Shown: one piece after another, positions 7,109-12,730 of the stretch
How positions within the stretch are numbered: the stretch's first letter is position 1
How the letters are laid out: each line of letters starts with the position of its first letter
Origin: Cyclostephanos tholiformis
Taxonomy: Eukaryota; Bacillariophyta; Thalassiosirophyceae; Thalassiosirales; Thalassiosiraceae
Direction of reading: 5' to 3'
Length of the DNA stretch: 12,730 nt
NCBI GenBank assembly: GCA_036939975.1
Contig: JALLPB010000817.1
Span: 1 to 12,730, forward strand
Position numbers and translations under genes: made by a program
Notes under the pieces: generated by a model
The model's input: the letters and a program-made list of their open reading frames with translations, nothing else
The model's database searches: none
Told to the model about the DNA's origin: nothing

Positions 7109-7846
7109 CTGGCCACCGCTACTCGGCCTGACTTGGCGCCGGTCCACTCATTCCTGTCATCCTATAACTGCAAACCATCCACGGGTCACATGAAGGCTGG
7201 TCTCCATGCTCTCCATTATATCCACTCGACTCACGACTTTGGCATACACTTCACGTCCTCATCTACGGAACCGGTTCACACATTTGTCCACTTCCCAGAT
7301 TCTTCGGACGTTGAAGCTTATACTGATGCTAAACCACCTTTGCCTTCACACCAATCTCCTCTCACTTCCTATAGCGATGCTTGCTGGGGCTCACAAATTG
7401 GTTCGGTGGTTCGTGACGGTACCTTGCTTCCGTTATTCAAATGTCGGAGTATGAGTGGTGGCATTGTCTTTCGACAGGGTGGTCCTGTTGCTTGGGCTGC
7501 TGTTCGCCAGGAGCGTACCTCACTGAGCTCTTGTGAGGCAGAAATCCGTGCGACGAATGAGGTCTCCAAATTATTGATGGGCATTCATCATCTTGCGGAT
7601 GCGGTTCGCACGGGCGGCCACGACATTATCAACACGGCCGTCGCATCTCCTCTGTACAATGACAACGAATCGTGCATTAAGTGGTCTCACAATATGACCA
7701 CTAAACAGATTCATCACATGGAAATGCGCAAGAATGCAGTCCGCGAGTGGGTTCAGGATTCCTCTCTGAAAGTCATTCATGTCCCTGGTCGGATCAACCC
7801 TGCTGATATCTTCACGAAGGAGATGCGTGATGGGGCACATTTTTGA
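7109..7846 (+). CDS. Pol segment 3: RNase H domain
   Basis: The sequence begins with LATATRPDLA, the connection between reverse transcriptase and RNase H in copia elements. RNase H removes the RNA strand of the RNA-DNA hybrid. The four metal-binding residues are present: SDACW (Asp at 7376), SSCEAEIRA (Glu at 7535), YNDNESCI (Asp at 7661) and HVPGRINPADIFTKE (Asp at 7805). The TGA at 7844-7846 comes right after MRDGAHF. The same frame stays open and protein-like beyond it, so this stop is probably also a mutation. Confidence 0.8.
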   Translation: MATATRPDLAPVHSFLSSYNCKPSTGHMKAGLHALHYIHSTHDFGIHFTSSSTEPVHTFVHFPDSSDVEAYTDAKPPLPSHQSPLTSYSDACWGSQIGSVVRDGTLLPLFKCRSMSGGIVFRQGGPVAWAAVRQERTSLSSCEAEIRATNEVSKLLMGIHHLADAVRTGGHDIINTAVASPLYNDNESCIKWSHNMTTKQIHHMEMRKNAVREWVQDSSLKVIHVPGRINPADIFTKEMRDGAHF

Positions 7847-8125
7847 TGCTTACAGGATTCCTTCATGTGTCCTCTGTCGTTTTTCCTACAACAGTCTCTC
7901 TTGGATGTTCATCTCTCGCGTCAGCAGGATCTGCCCCATTCTCAGCCACTTCAGCTTGTGCCTTCGGCGGCTCCTTCGTCGGCGTCATCTGCCAGGGGTT
8001 CCTATCTGTCAGCTTTGATTTCGTCTCCTTTATCGGGTACTTTGACCGCTATATCACACTTATCCAGCGCCGGTCGCCATATCTTTCGTTCACTTCACTG
8101 TGTGGTGCCCTCGATTTTGATATGA
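7847..8125 (+). CDS. Pol segment 4: C-terminal tail beyond the third stop
   Basis: In the same frame as pol, 92 further codons follow the TGA at 7844 and end at TGA 8123-8125. They include DSFMCPL, QQSLLDVHLSRQQ, a Ser/Ala/Pro-rich stretch and AISHLSSAGRHIFRSLH. From memory such a tail belongs to the C-terminus of this diatom copia lineage, which would make 8125 the real end of pol. Its function is unknown. The frame starting at 7843 in another phase is a shadow. Confidence 0.55.
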   Translation, partial: CLQDSFMCPLSFFLQQSLLDVHLSRQQDLPHSQPLQLVPSAAPSSASSARGSYLSALISSPLSGTLTAISHLSSAGRHIFRSLHCVVPSILI

Positions 8126-8185
8126 CATTGGTCGGTGGAGGGAATCCACCGTGGTTGGTTTGTTTTTGCTTTTTGTCTTGGACGC

Positions 8186-8197
8186 AAGGATGGGGGG
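8186..8197 (+). promoter_or_regulatory. Polypurine tract
   Basis: AAGGATGGGGGG directly abuts the TG start of the 3' LTR, as expected for the RNase H-resistant primer of plus-strand DNA. One pyrimidine (T8191) interrupts it. Its position independently fixes the LTR start at 8198. Confidence 0.75.
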
Positions 8198-8263
8198 TGT
8201 TAGTCTGTCCTTGATCCGCTAGCTAGTTGTAGCCAAAAGATACTTTAGGCTCACTTCACCACC
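8198..8263 (+). repeat. 3' long terminal repeat, about 66 bp
   Basis: It matches 502-567 except A8235 for T539. It begins TGTTAG immediately after the polypurine tract. Identity to the 5' LTR ends at 8263, or at 8261 if the CA terminus is taken. The single change breaks one pair of the 9-bp hairpin that is perfect in the 5' copy. Confidence 0.85.
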
Positions 8264-8287
8264 CATATCTGCGCTCCAGCTAGTTAC

Positions 8288-8321
8288 TGTCACCTAACTA
8301 CCTAGCGGTAGGTAGGTGACA
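8288..8321 (+). repeat. Subterminal hairpin, left
   Basis: Arms TGTCACCTAACTACC and GGTAGGTAGGTGACA (15 bp, one mismatch) close on the four-base loop TAGC. It lies nine bases outside the left inverted-repeat arm. Confidence 0.75.
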
Positions 8322-8329
8322 GGAACTAC

Positions 8330-8358
8330 CCTGGCACCCATCAGATAAATGGCCTCCC
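8330..8358 (+). repeat. Inverted repeat, left arm (29 bp)
   Basis: It begins CCTGGCACCC and ends GGCCTCCC. It is the exact reverse complement of 9035-9063, all 29 bases. Confidence 0.9.
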
Positions 8359-9034
8359 TTTTTGCGAGAGCTAAAAGTAGGTAACTACCCTAAAGTACGC
8401 TGTGCCTCTAGGTAAAGCTAGCCGAAATACCACCCCAACCATGGCGGCCGCAATCATCCCCTACGGCCACCATGGTGCGCTACCCCCGATGCCGCCGCAC
8501 ACAACAATCAGCCAACATGCTGCGCGACAAGTCTACGTTGTTAAAACTAGAATATATTATCTGTAATAGTGTTAATTAGACTAGTATGTGTACAACGCGC
8601 CGCCACTGATGATGTGGTGCAGACGACGGTGCCCACAGCCGTGTATGGGCCGTTTCCGGCAGTTCCGACGCAAGAGGTTTGTCGTTTGGACCCATTGGCA
8701 TCGACGTGTCGCTCGGTTCCGGCGGCCGCGGTGAGGAAGGCAGTCGGAACATAGGCGACGCAGCGGCGAATCGGGCGGTCAACTACGCGATATGCTGGTG
8801 TGAGCGGGCACCCGATGTGGGACTCACGACAGCCGGGAAGGCGACACTGAGCGGCCAGTGTCATTCCGCATGATGGTGGAAGCTTAAGTCTGAACGGATT
8901 TTGAATGGGGGGGAGGAGTCTTGTTGCTACACAAGATTGCATTTTCGGCGGAAATTACCATGGTGGGGCGCTAGAGGTTTTGGCCGAAAATTGATTTTAG
9001 CCGTCGCGCTAGTTCTGGTACAAAACCTACATAC
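8359..9034. other. Interior of the foldback element, no recognised gene
   Basis: The longest open frames (131 codons on the minus strand at 8547-8942, 64 on the plus strand at 8679-8873) show no family motif. GC content is higher at 8590-8880 than around it. That core might be a captured fragment, but nothing identifies it. Confidence 0.4.
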
Positions 9035-9063
9035 GGGAGGCCATTTATCTGATGGGTGCCAGG
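9035..9063 (-). repeat. Inverted repeat, right arm (29 bp)
   Basis: On the + strand it begins GGGAGGCC and ends GGTGCCAGG. It is the exact reverse complement of 8330-8358 and lies about 680 bp away. Confidence 0.9.
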
Positions 9064-9075
9064 ACACGCCTGTAC

Positions 9076-9101
9076 GGTACCTACCGCTACCGATAGGTAC
9101 C
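9076..9101 (+). repeat. Subterminal hairpin, right
   Basis: Arms GGTACCTACCG and CGATAGGTACC (11 bp, one mismatch) close on the loop CTAC. It occupies the place that mirrors the left hairpin, 12 bases outside the right arm. Its sequence is related to the left hairpin but not identical. Confidence 0.75.
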
Positions 9102-9125
9102 AGACTTAGCGTAAACTCTGGACAC

Positions 9126-9600
9126 AAATAATTGTGTGCTACGCTAGCTAAACTTTGGACGGTTGCCGAAATTGCCCAATATCTAAAGAGGCCTAAGAGA
9201 TATGCCAATTCTGAGACAGTACTGCGGAATCCCCTTAATCTCCTCTTTCCAATGATATATTATACGGGTGGTATTCAGTGATAACATTCCAGTCAATTAC
9301 TTAGGTTTATTCCATACTTTGTACTCGTTTTTTTTTCCTTCCGAAAGTCGCTGGATGCACACAGATCTCGCGGGCCACATAATTCAATAACCGCCACGCC
9401 ATGTCCATCTTCATACCACCAAATTGAACGCCCAACAATGTCAACTATCGATTGGGCAGCGTGTAAGGCCTAGATCCAGACGATCCGCTTTAAATTGGTG
9501 ACCATTTTGGTTATTTTTTGTGTCAAAAGAAAAACTTAACTTTTTTTCATTTTTTTGTGAACAGCACCACCCCTGCCCCTCTCTCAATCCACTCTTATCC
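9126..9600. other. AT-richer spacer without a gene
   Basis: No frame of interest occurs on either strand. T-runs at 9328-9337 and 9541-9557 are the only simple features. CTAAACTTTGGAC at 9148-9160 echoes AAACTCTGGAC 35 bases earlier, perhaps part of the foldback repeat's end. No promoter or RNA gene can be supported. Confidence 0.4.
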
Positions 9601-9850
9601 CCCCCTCCACGACGTTGTCGCGATGCATAGAATCAACACGATGACCAGCGAATGGCTCGAATTCCCGAGCCGGCCGAGTCGTCGGGACTATGGCAGCGAT
9701 CGCAGCGCTTGTCCCCTCCGTCGCCGTCCTCGCCCCCGCCTCCGCTGCATCGCCGTTCGGCCGCGACGACTTCCCACCCCTCATCCCACACGCACACCCC
9801 CGCCGCCCCTGACCCCGCACCGCACGCAGCGGGAAGTTCGTCGGCAATGA

Positions 9851-10280
9851 TTGCGGGATTGGCCTTGCGAGCTGCTGGGGGGGAGGGCCTCTGCGCGCAC
9901 TACTTTGCGGGGGGGGGGGGGATTCGATGACGACTACGACTGCAACGAGGAGGTCGGTGCGGCGGCCGGGGAGGATCCGTGCGTGGGGGATGCAATCAAC
10001 GTCGACGATCATGACGATGCGTCGAGTTCCACAACTGCGACTATGATGATGACTTTGATATCGACTGAATCCCCCGCAAGTAGACCTCTCCATGAGGACG
10101 ATGGACGATGACGAACACGATGGCGGCAGCGGCAGCGACGAGGGAGGAGGATCCGGCAGGTCTATCGTGATCGCCAACATTGGCGATTTCCGCACGGTGA
10201 TATGCAGGGCGGGGAGGGCGATGGACCTGTCTTGGGATCACAAGCCGGATGACGCAAGAGCAGTGGGAGGCCGATGGTGA
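9851..10280 (+). pseudogene. PP2C-family protein phosphatase fragment, frameshifted
   Basis: PP2C enzymes are metal-dependent Ser/Thr phosphatases. In frame 10092-10280 the sequence [18 protein letters not shown], then [11 protein letters not shown] and GGRW, follows the PP2C signature VANVGDSRAVL...LS.DHKP...GG. The Ser of GDSR is Phe here (codon 10188-10190), and the stretch between DHKPD and GGR is shorter than usual, as if deleted. A TGA follows at once. Upstream, an acidic Asp-rich linker (about 9922-10111) lies in the next frame, and before it a Gly/Ala-rich piece lies in a third frame; the first shift coincides with a run of 13 G (9909-9921). Catalytic N- and C-terminal PP2C motifs are absent, so this is a remnant. 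Family call is firm for about 45 residues only. Confidence 0.6.
9909..9921 (+). repeat. Run of 13 G
   Basis: An uninterrupted G homopolymer. The open frames on its two sides are in different phases, so it is a likely slippage site or a sequencing-length error within the PP2C remnant. Confidence 0.7.
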
Positions 10281-10987
10281 AATTCTAGGTGAAGATTTGA
10301 GGTTGGATGCGCCGCCTATTTTTTCATTGGGATGAGTCTAATGGGGTTTTTTAGCCAGAACGGCTTTTCCCCATACTTAATACAACCATATTAAAGAACA
10401 TTTGCATCATCTATATGCTTTAATCATGTAGTGCCCTCGTTTCGGCGGACGCCATGGTGAGTGTGCATCAAATCTTGGATTTTTCTGGCGGGAACTCAAA
10501 AAATAGTATCGTAGCCTACGTAGGAATTAAAGTGTCCAGAGTTATGGTTTAAAATGTTGATCACTAAAATCAGGGAATCAAAGCGGGGGTGGTCTTCTGA
10601 TCAATTGCATTCAAAACCCAGCTAGGACATGCAGGGTATGACCTATTCAGTCCTTTTGCTAGCTTGAACTAAGGTCACAACCCCAAAATTGCAAAAGTTA
10701 TGGGCATTGTGTCCAGAGTTTGTGCTAGGTCTGGTAGTTACAGTACAGTCGCTGGCCTGGTATGCAGATATGTGTGTCACTTCACCAGCAGAGGTCTCGG
10801 ATTGGAGATTGTTCTACTACGGTACTACCATAATAATATGCGTTGAGCCCTTTTTGGCGAGCCAATTATTCCATGAACCGCGAGTATGCAGGAACAAATA
10901 TGAAAGTGAAAGAGAACATCATGATGGCCTCAAAAACAGAGCACTGATGGAAGTGTGGGAGGTCCATTGGACCCTGAGGTGATATAA
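10281..10987. other. Spacer with foldback-related repeat, no supported gene
   Basis: No recognisable protein. A frame of 97 codons at 10689-10982 overlaps the repeat copy at 10709-10770 and has no motif. The stretch contains GTGTCCAGAGTT twice (10532-10543, 10709-10720) and the palindrome CCTACGTAGG near 10514-10523. Confidence 0.4.
10709..10770 (+). repeat. Diverged copy of the foldback element's outer end
   Basis: GTGTCCAGAGTTT, then GCTA, GTCTGGTA, GTACAG, CCTGG and AGATA-ATG occur in the same order as in the reverse complement of 9040-9125, allowing gaps. The hairpin is largely lost here. A shorter match, GTGTCCAGAGTT, is at 10532-10543. Orientation is opposite to the right end at 9125. 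Confidence 0.5.
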
Positions 10988-11368
10988 AAACGTGCAGACG
11001 ATCCTCCGGATAGGACCTACGGCGACGTCAGGGGGCGAAATGACCGCGTCTTCCCCCGGCCCTCGATCCGATCGCGATCGTCCCTGCTCGCGTCCAATGT
11101 CATGTACCCGGCCGTGCACCGCGCCTACGAGGAGAAGGTCCCGTTGGAGCTCAGCGAGGAGCAGTTCTGGCAACGGTACCTCGAGTCCGAGTACTTCCAT
11201 CGCGATCGGGGCAGGATGGGGGCGCACATGGGCAAAGTCGACGAGAGGGAGGGGAACGACACGACGGAAGCGCGGGTGGGGGAAGCGGGTGGGAGGCGGG
11301 GCGTTCGCACATTTGTCGACTTTTCGAATAGTGAAAGTTCACCTGGGGTGATACTCCGAACAGTTTGA
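10988..11368 (+). pseudogene. TFIIH subunit p62/Tfb1 fragment with BSD domain
   Basis: TFIIH is the general transcription and nucleotide-excision-repair factor; p62/Tfb1 is its structural subunit. The frame opens at 10988 after TAA, possibly at a splice acceptor (GTGCAG at 10992-10997). Around 11090-11225 it encodes ASNVMYPAVHRAY, EKVPLELSEEQFWQRYLESEYF and HRDRG, the BSD domain with its Phe-Trp pair (codons 11165 and 11168) and the conserved FW..Y..S.YF pattern. GKVDEREGNDTTEARVGEAG and a weaker VDFSNSES follow. The frame ends at TGA 11366-11368. The PH-like N-terminus and the rest of p62 (about 500 or more residues in the family) are not in the window, so it is a single exon or a copied fragment. 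Confidence 0.55.
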
Positions 11369-11442
11369 GCGATCATGATTTTGATACGTTAGGGCGAGAG
11401 ACGAAGGGGAAGGAGGCGTTAATAGAGCCATTATTGTAAGAA

Positions 11443-11688
11443 ATGCGATTGAAGGCGCCAGATGTAAGTTATACTGGTTCTACTAGTATGGTTCTTCGGT
11501 TACTTGAGTATCGAGATTCGAGAATCGACTGGACCGCGGCACAATCTCCACTGGAGCAAGAACTCTTCGACTTGGAACATGATCCGTACGAGTTGTATAA
11601 CTTGATCCGCCACGTGCCACCTGGTGAGTATTTACCAAAGAGCAATGATATACAGTTCGAGTTACCATGGTATGTCATTCACCCTTAA
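11443..11688 (+). pseudogene. Probable sulfatase C-terminal fragment
   Basis: The 81-codon frame contains QELFDLEHDPYELYNL, which matches the late sulfatase motif (.ELYDL..DP.E..NL). Sulfatases hydrolyse sulfate esters using a formylglycine; the catalytic CxPSR region is not present, so this is at most the tail. An in-frame TAA just upstream (11437-11439) and a TAA at 11686 bound the frame. GTATGT at 11670 followed by CAAG at 11720-11723 could be a 54-nt intron that would join it in frame to the next piece. Call rests on one motif. Confidence 0.4.
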
Positions 11689-11697
11689 TTTATTTAG

Positions 11698-11988
11698 TGT
11701 TGGTACAAGTGTTGCAACACAAGCTCAGGCAACTTATTGACTGTCGAGGAGATTCCTGTCGCCGAGAGCACTCCAGTGGCATTCGACGACGAGGGCATTG
11801 TAACTCTTAGCGCAGAGTGGCAAAACCTCTGTAGTCTCGCTAAAATAAGTGGCGTGTCTGTTAATACATATAAGAAACTTACGCTCGATAGAGGGGGTTT
11901 CGACGTGGATGCATTCTTCTTCTACTTCTTGTCACAGACCCCCTTGGTCTCGTGTTCCACCTTTCTCTTTTCCTCGTGGTGCCAATGA
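11698..11988 (+). CDS. Unrecognised + strand coding-like fragment
   Basis: The open frame after TAG 11695 reads LTVEEIPVAESTP, DDEGIVTLSAEWQNL, SGVSVNTYKKLTLDRGGFDVDAFF, a protein-like composition with acidic and hydrophobic alternation. It has no ATG near its start. Protein-like character fades after about 11918, where minus-strand coding-like sequence begins. It may be the continuation of the sulfatase-like piece through a small intron, or a different gene. No family is recognised. Confidence 0.25.
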   Translation, partial: CWYKCCNTSSGNLLTVEEIPVAESTPVAFDDEGIVTLSAEWQNLCSLAKISGVSVNTYKKLTLDRGGFDVDAFFFYFLSQTPLVSCSTFLFSSWCQ

Positions 11989-12492
11989 ACACGCTCTAGG
12001 TTCTTGATCTTGTCGGGCTCGCGTTGCTCCTTGGTGAGGTTCATGCTTCTCCGACATTGACTCTACAGTCTTGGTCTTTCTAGTCTCGATCCTCCCCGCC
12101 TTCATGGATGTCATCGTAGCTCAAGCCCTCGTCGTGATTCAACAGCCACAGCGATACGTTGGGATTCGCCACTCCATCGTCGCTGGGGGATAAGTTTTCC
12201 AGGAGTCCCTCGTAACCCTCGCAACGACGCGTGGATCATGCCATGATCATGTCGTGGGAGAATAAAATCCTGACCACCGCCGTGGCTGATCAAGGGTTGG
12301 TATTGGCCCTTCCCGACAGAACGGACAGCACCTCCGGTGGAACGATGTCGGACGGGGTGAGCGTCAACGCGACCCTCCACTCGCCCCCGTCGATTTCTCG
12401 TCTCCCCCCATCGGGCGGGGGTATCACCGACACGTCCATCCCCCCGGCCCCGACGAATCCACAAAGGTTGAATGTTATCGTTCTGATTGCTC
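11922..12492 (-). pseudogene. Unrecognised minus-strand gene remnant in three pieces
   Basis: Three short protein-like frames lie in one direction. At 12290-12439, possibly open back to about 12490, is a piece containing MDVSVIPPPDGG and EWRVALTLTPSDIVPPEVL. At 12080-12223 is GYEGLLENLSPSDDG and NPNVSLWLLNHDEGLSYDDI. At 11922-12044 is MNLTKEQREPDKIKNLERV and HWHHEEKRKVEHETK, charged and possibly coiled-coil. They are in different phases and separated by stops, so they are either exons of one gene or decayed debris. No family is recognised. Each is under 60 codons, so chance cannot be excluded. Confidence 0.25.
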
Positions 12493-12730
12493 TTACTACT
12501 CAGCCATCAGGATGTCCCGCCTAACGAGCAGTGGTCGGATGATGGCTCTCCCCCCAGAGGGAAAAATCCAGATTTTCTGTGCTCCCCCATATCGTATTTG
12601 GTACCACCTCGCCCTTTCTTGAGACTTTTCCTGCACCTTGGCCAGTTTAGATTTTGGGTGAAGTTGGTTGATTGATACTACGGATAACCTTACAATTGAC
12701 CCCTTAGCGAAATGACCTAGATAACACTTT
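12493..12730. other. Terminal stretch, nothing recognised
   Basis: A 62-codon + strand frame (12487-12675) has no motif and overlaps the upstream side of the minus-strand remnant. No repeat, RNA gene or regulatory site is evident. Confidence 0.3.

Larger units (their letters stand above)
3500..8125 (+). pseudogene. Pol polyprotein (PR-IN-RT-RNase H) with three in-frame stops
   Basis: One reading frame runs from 3500 to the TGA at 8123-8125, interrupted only by TGA 5423-5425, TAG 7106-7108 and TGA 7844-7846. There is no frameshift over about 4.6 kb. Homology-like sequence continues straight across each stop, so these are point mutations and not gene ends. The order protease, integrase, reverse transcriptase, RNase H is that of Ty1/copia. 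Both TGA codons are one C-to-T change from the arginine codon CGA, and TAG is one G-to-A change from TGG. All catalytic residues checked are retained. Read-through is possible in principle, but two different stop codons make decay likelier. Confidence 0.85.
502..8263 (+). mobile_element. Ty1/copia LTR retrotransposon, diatom CoDi-like, nearly intact but with a broken pol
   Basis: The order is LTR, primer-binding site, leader, gag, pol (protease, integrase, reverse transcriptase, RNase H), polypurine tract, LTR. Integrase before reverse transcriptase is diagnostic of Ty1/copia rather than Ty3/gypsy. The two LTR copies differ at one base in 66, which suggests a fairly recent insertion, yet pol carries three in-frame stops. 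No matching 5-bp target duplication is seen: TAGAT precedes the 5' LTR, while CCCAT or CATAT follows the 3' LTR depending on where the LTR is ended. The copy could only move with proteins supplied by another element. Confidence 0.9.
8288..9125. mobile_element. Foldback-type non-autonomous element
   Basis: A perfect 29-bp inverted repeat (8330-8358 and 9035-9063) is flanked on its outer side at both ends by a hairpin (8288-8321 and 9076-9101). Similarity continues inward in patches: both arms carry a C-rich CCACCATGG- or CCAACCATGG-like block (about 8430-8450 and 8955-8970). The interior holds no recognisable transposase. The right end runs at least to AAACTCTGGACAC (9113-9125), a motif repeated elsewhere in the window. 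The left boundary is uncertain because the retrotransposon ends at 8263. Terminal hairpins plus inverted repeats suggest a foldback or MITE-like DNA element, but the class cannot be assigned. Confidence 0.5.

Noticed and set aside
5423..7846. Stop-codon reassignment or programmed read-through in pol
   Set aside because: Both TGA and TAG occur, with no common downstream context. Point mutation is simpler.
7843..8214. 123-codon + frame after pol
   Set aside because: It is out of phase with pol; the pol frame itself continues over the same bases and resembles the family tail better.
8547..8942. 131-codon minus-strand frame as a gene in the foldback interior
   Set aside because: Composition and lack of motif do not support it over chance in GC-rich DNA.
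10777..10790. TCACTTCACCAGCA resembling the LTR end (TCACTTCACCACCAGCA)
   Set aside because: Only 10-14 bases match and one triplet is missing; the rest of the LTR does not align convincingly, so a solo LTR is not supported.
10689..10982. 97-codon + frame as a gene
   Set aside because: It runs through the foldback-related repeat copy and has no recognisable domain.
1..12730. CRISPR array, tRNA or rRNA genes
   Set aside because: No regularly spaced short repeats, cloverleaf or conserved rRNA blocks were seen; the only tRNA-like match is the primer-binding site.

Overview
The window looks eukaryotic, most likely diatom or another stramenopile. The main reason is the pol gene of a large Ty1/copia retrotransposon: its integrase and reverse transcriptase wording matches, from memory, the copia lineage abundant in diatom genomes (often called CoDi). 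The rest is moderately GC-rich, gene-poor DNA with eukaryotic gene pieces. No search was run, so the host group is an inference.

Layout. Bases 1-501 are GC-rich and hold a decayed tandem duplication with a period of about 184 bp. Bases 502-8263 are one LTR retrotransposon on the + strand. It has unusually short LTRs of about 66 bp, 65/66 identical, a primer-binding site complementary to the anticodon arm of initiator tRNA-Met, and a leader of about 500 bp. Next come a long gag with a Ser/Gly/Pro-rich N-terminal half and a zinc knuckle, then pol in the -1 frame relative to gag, a polypurine tract and the 3' LTR. Pol keeps protease, integrase, reverse transcriptase and RNase H in one frame for 4.6 kb but is broken by three in-frame stops (5423, 7106, 7844). 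The copy therefore cannot make a full polyprotein, although all catalytic motifs remain.

From about 8288 to 9125 lies a foldback-type element with a perfect 29-bp inverted repeat and a hairpin outside each arm. A diverged copy of its outer end sits at 10709-10770. Between 9850 and 12492 there are decayed pieces of several unrelated genes: a PP2C phosphatase and a TFIIH p62/Tfb1 BSD-domain piece, then a probable sulfatase C-terminus and an unrecognised + strand piece. A set of unrecognised minus-strand pieces follows. None is complete. This mixture beside foldback sequences is typical of transposon-rich heterochromatin or of gene-fragment capture.

How the parts work together: gag would form the particle and pol would process, reverse-transcribe and integrate the RNA. 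The half-tRNA primer site and polypurine tract would start minus- and plus-strand DNA. The gene fragments show no sign of being expressed together.
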